Below are positions 4,032 through 5,583 of a DNA stretch of 5,583 nt, in pieces (position 1 is the first letter of the stretch; every line of letters starts with the position of its first letter). The translations under genes were made by a program, and so were the position numbers. The notes under the pieces were generated by a model. It was not told the DNA's origin. It saw only the letters and a program-made list of their open reading frames with translations, and made no database searches. Location: NCBI GenBank assembly GCA_017416665.1, contig JAFQBO010000365.1, positions 1 to 5,583 on the forward strand, read 5' to 3'. The stretch is from Oscillospiraceae bacterium (GTDB lineage Bacteria > Bacillota > Clostridia > Oscillospirales > Ruminococcaceae).

Positions 4032-5583
4032 GCGGATATAGAAAAAATAATTGACAAGGCTGTCAATGGCGACTCAAATGCCTGCAATGAGCTTTACAAG
4101 TTGTCCTGCCGATGGGTTTACTTCACCTGTTATGAGATACTGAAAAATGAAAAGGATGCTGAAGACATAACGCAGGAAACGTACCTTACTGCACTGCAAA
4201 AGCTTTCCGGGCTTAAGGAAAGAAAATACTTCCGTTCATGGATATGTAAAATTGCAATAAACAAATGCCGTAAATTTCTGATAAAAAACGGTCCAGCTAT
4301 CCTTGAGGAGGAACCGAAGGAAACTGATAACGAACTGCCTGACGAAGAAATCATTCTTCCCGATGAATATGTTGAAAACGAAGAAAAGAGAGCGATAATT
4401 ATGAATATAATCACAAACTCTCTTTCAGACGTTCAGCGTCAGACGATTATTTTGTATTACTACAATCAACTGACGGTTGCTGAAATTGCAGAGGAAATGG
4501 ATTGTCCTGTCGGTACTGTAACGTACCGACTCAGTTCAGCCAAAAAGATAATCAGGAAGGAAGTACTCAGATATGAGGAAACCAACAACGAAAGCCTGCG
4601 TCTGACAGTTCCTGTACCGCTTCTTACAAGACTGCTTAACGCCGAAGCCGACAACCATCCCCTGCCTGATTCCGACATTCTTAAATTCGCTTTGCCGTCA
4701 CCTCTGAAAACTCTTCCGACAGTTCCCGATATATCACTTGCCTCAACACTTACATCAACCGTTACGAAAATACTGTCTGCCAAGTCGCTTGCCGTAATCA
4801 GTTCTGTAGTTATCGGAGGTGGCGGACTCGGCTATTACTTTTACGATTCGAATAACAGTGAAAATTTCACTGACGTGATTTCTGAAGAAAAAATATCATC
4901 TGCCACAGAAAATACCATTGCTTCGGACAATTTTATTTTTACACAGAATACAGAAAGAGTATCTTCAGATACTGTAAATACAGCCGTTGTTTCCGTCACT
5001 GAAAAAACATCTCTGACAATGTCTGAGAATTCTTCCGATACAAACATACTCACTTCAGGTACCATGGCTCTTGTGACAAAACCGTCATTCCTCACGACCT
5101 CTGCTGAAACCACTTCAACAAAAACAACTTCTTCTGCTGTTTCCACTGCTTCCTCTGTTAAAACAACTGTCACAGCAACAACAAAGACATTAACTACAGC
5201 AAAGACCAAAACAACAACTGTATCATTAACTGAGACGGCTGTAAACACGACCTCTGCAGTCACATCAGCAACAGCCACGACGACCGCTGTCACAGAAGTC
5301 TTATCTGAAGCTGTCACAACCGTTCTTCCTTTAAACGCATCCTATGCAGGTGAAAAAATCGACATTTCATATGGCTTTTCACACAAGGCATACATCGACC
5401 TTGATGGCACGCTTTACATGTCCGGTTCAAACGAAAACGGACAGCTTGGTGACGGAACAACTGAAGACCGTACAGAAGCTGTTGCCGTAATGGAAGATGT
5501 CAGCTTCAAATCAGTGTCCCTTGGCAAATATCACAGTGCCGCAATCGCAGAAGACGGCTCACTTTATATGTGGGGATTAAACA
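4029..5583 (+). CDS. ECF-type sigma factor fused to membrane segment, Thr/Ser stalk and RCC1 repeats (3' end beyond window)
   Basis: One uninterrupted frame of at least 518 codons; I translated it through to the edge. Residues 18-84 are sigma region 2, with DAEDITQET (43-51) and FRSWICKIAINKCRK (68-82). An acidic linker (about 93-119) follows. Residues 131-182 are sigma region 4, with the helix-turn-helix LTVAEIAEEM...PVGTVTYRLSSAKK. Typical ECF factors end here, but this protein continues. It has a Pro-containing linker (about 186-247), one hydrophobic segment (about 253-272) preceded by K247 and K252 (positive-inside, so C terminus outside), and a Thr/Ser-rich stalk (about 275-437). In 356-432 I count 32 Thr and 11 Ser in 77 residues. 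RCC1-like repeats follow: GSNENGQLGDGT (466-477), and residues 449-468 recur at 499-518 with a 50-residue period. Predicted role: membrane-tethered sigma factor with an external RCC1 propeller. Signal, target genes and release mechanism are unknown. Confidence 0.93.
   Translation, partial: MADIEKIIDKAVNGDSNACNELYKLSCRWVYFTCYEILKNEKDAEDITQETYLTALQKLSGLKERKYFRSWICKIAINKCRKFLIKNGPAILEEEPKETDNELPDEEIILPDEYVENEEKRAIIMNIITNSLSDVQRQTIILYYYNQLTVAEIAEEMDCPVGTVTYRLSSAKKIIRKEVLRYEETNNESLRLTVPVPLLTRLLNAEADNHPLPDSDILKFALPSPLKTLPTVPDISLASTLTSTVTKILSAKSLAVISSVVIGGGGLGYYFYDSNNSENFTDVISEEKISSATENTIASDNFIFTQNTERVSSDTVNTAVVSVTEKTSLTMSENSSDTNILTSGTMALVTKPSFLTTSAETTSTKTTSSAVSTASSVKTTVTATTKTLTTAKTKTTTVSLTETAVNTTSAVTSATATTTAVTEVLSEAVTTVLPLNASYAGEKIDISYGFSHKAYIDLDGTLYMSGSNENGQLGDGTTEDRTEAVAVMEDVSFKSVSLGKYHSAAIAEDGSLYMWGLN

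Noticed and set aside
4466..4783. Reverse-strand open frame of 105 codons
   Set aside because: It lies wholly opposite the sigma region 4 and linker coding sequence, which has strong family motifs.
4841..5317. 158-codon reverse-strand open frame rich in Val, Thr and Glu
   Set aside because: It is antisense to the Thr/Ser-rich stalk of the sigma-RCC1 gene. Its Val-rich composition is what reading ACN codons backwards produces, and it has no known motif.

Overview
The window looks like a low-to-moderate-GC Gram-positive (Firmicutes/Bacillota) chromosome, most likely a gut or rumen clostridium near Ruminococcus (Oscillospiraceae). The basis is an rplJ-rplL pair behind a Firmicutes-type L10 leader with an attenuator, strong AGGAGG-type ribosome binding sites, consensus sigma-A promoters, GTAGGG...CCCTAC palindromic intergenic repeats, and a Thr/Ser-rich surface linker of a kind common in ruminococci. 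The genus is an inference, not a proof.

Layout. Positions 1-1489 (minus strand) hold a two-gene ABC-2 exporter: an ATPase and a permease translationally coupled through a TAATG overlap, with the permease's last residues beyond the window edge. Positions 1523-2712 (minus) hold a self-contained ribosomal stalk operon: a near-perfect promoter with an A/T-rich UP-like tract, an L10-binding leader with an attenuator, rplJ (L10), rplL (L7/L12) and an intrinsic terminator. rplK/rplA are not upstream and rpoB is not downstream. Positions 2746-3510 (minus) hold an unrecognised 254-residue soluble protein with its own consensus promoter and a perfect DnaA-box sequence just upstream. Positions 3511-4028 form a divergent intergenic region with two GC-rich palindromic repeat elements (3648-3714 and 3741-3874).

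The most unusual object is at 4029-5583 (plus, open at the window end). It is one uninterrupted reading frame that joins a complete ECF-type sigma factor (regions 2 and 4) to a proline-containing linker, a single predicted membrane segment, a long Thr/Ser-rich stalk and the beginning of an RCC1-type beta-propeller. The layout predicts a membrane-tethered sigma factor with an outward-facing RCC1 domain, that is, sensor and transcription factor in one polypeptide. I do not recall a characterised system with this architecture.

The exporter, the stalk operon, the unknown protein and the sigma-RCC1 gene appear to be separate transcription units. The one uncertainty is the exporter, which has no clear promoter of its own and may depend on readthrough of the rplL terminator. 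No rRNA, tRNA, CRISPR array or transposase gene was seen.
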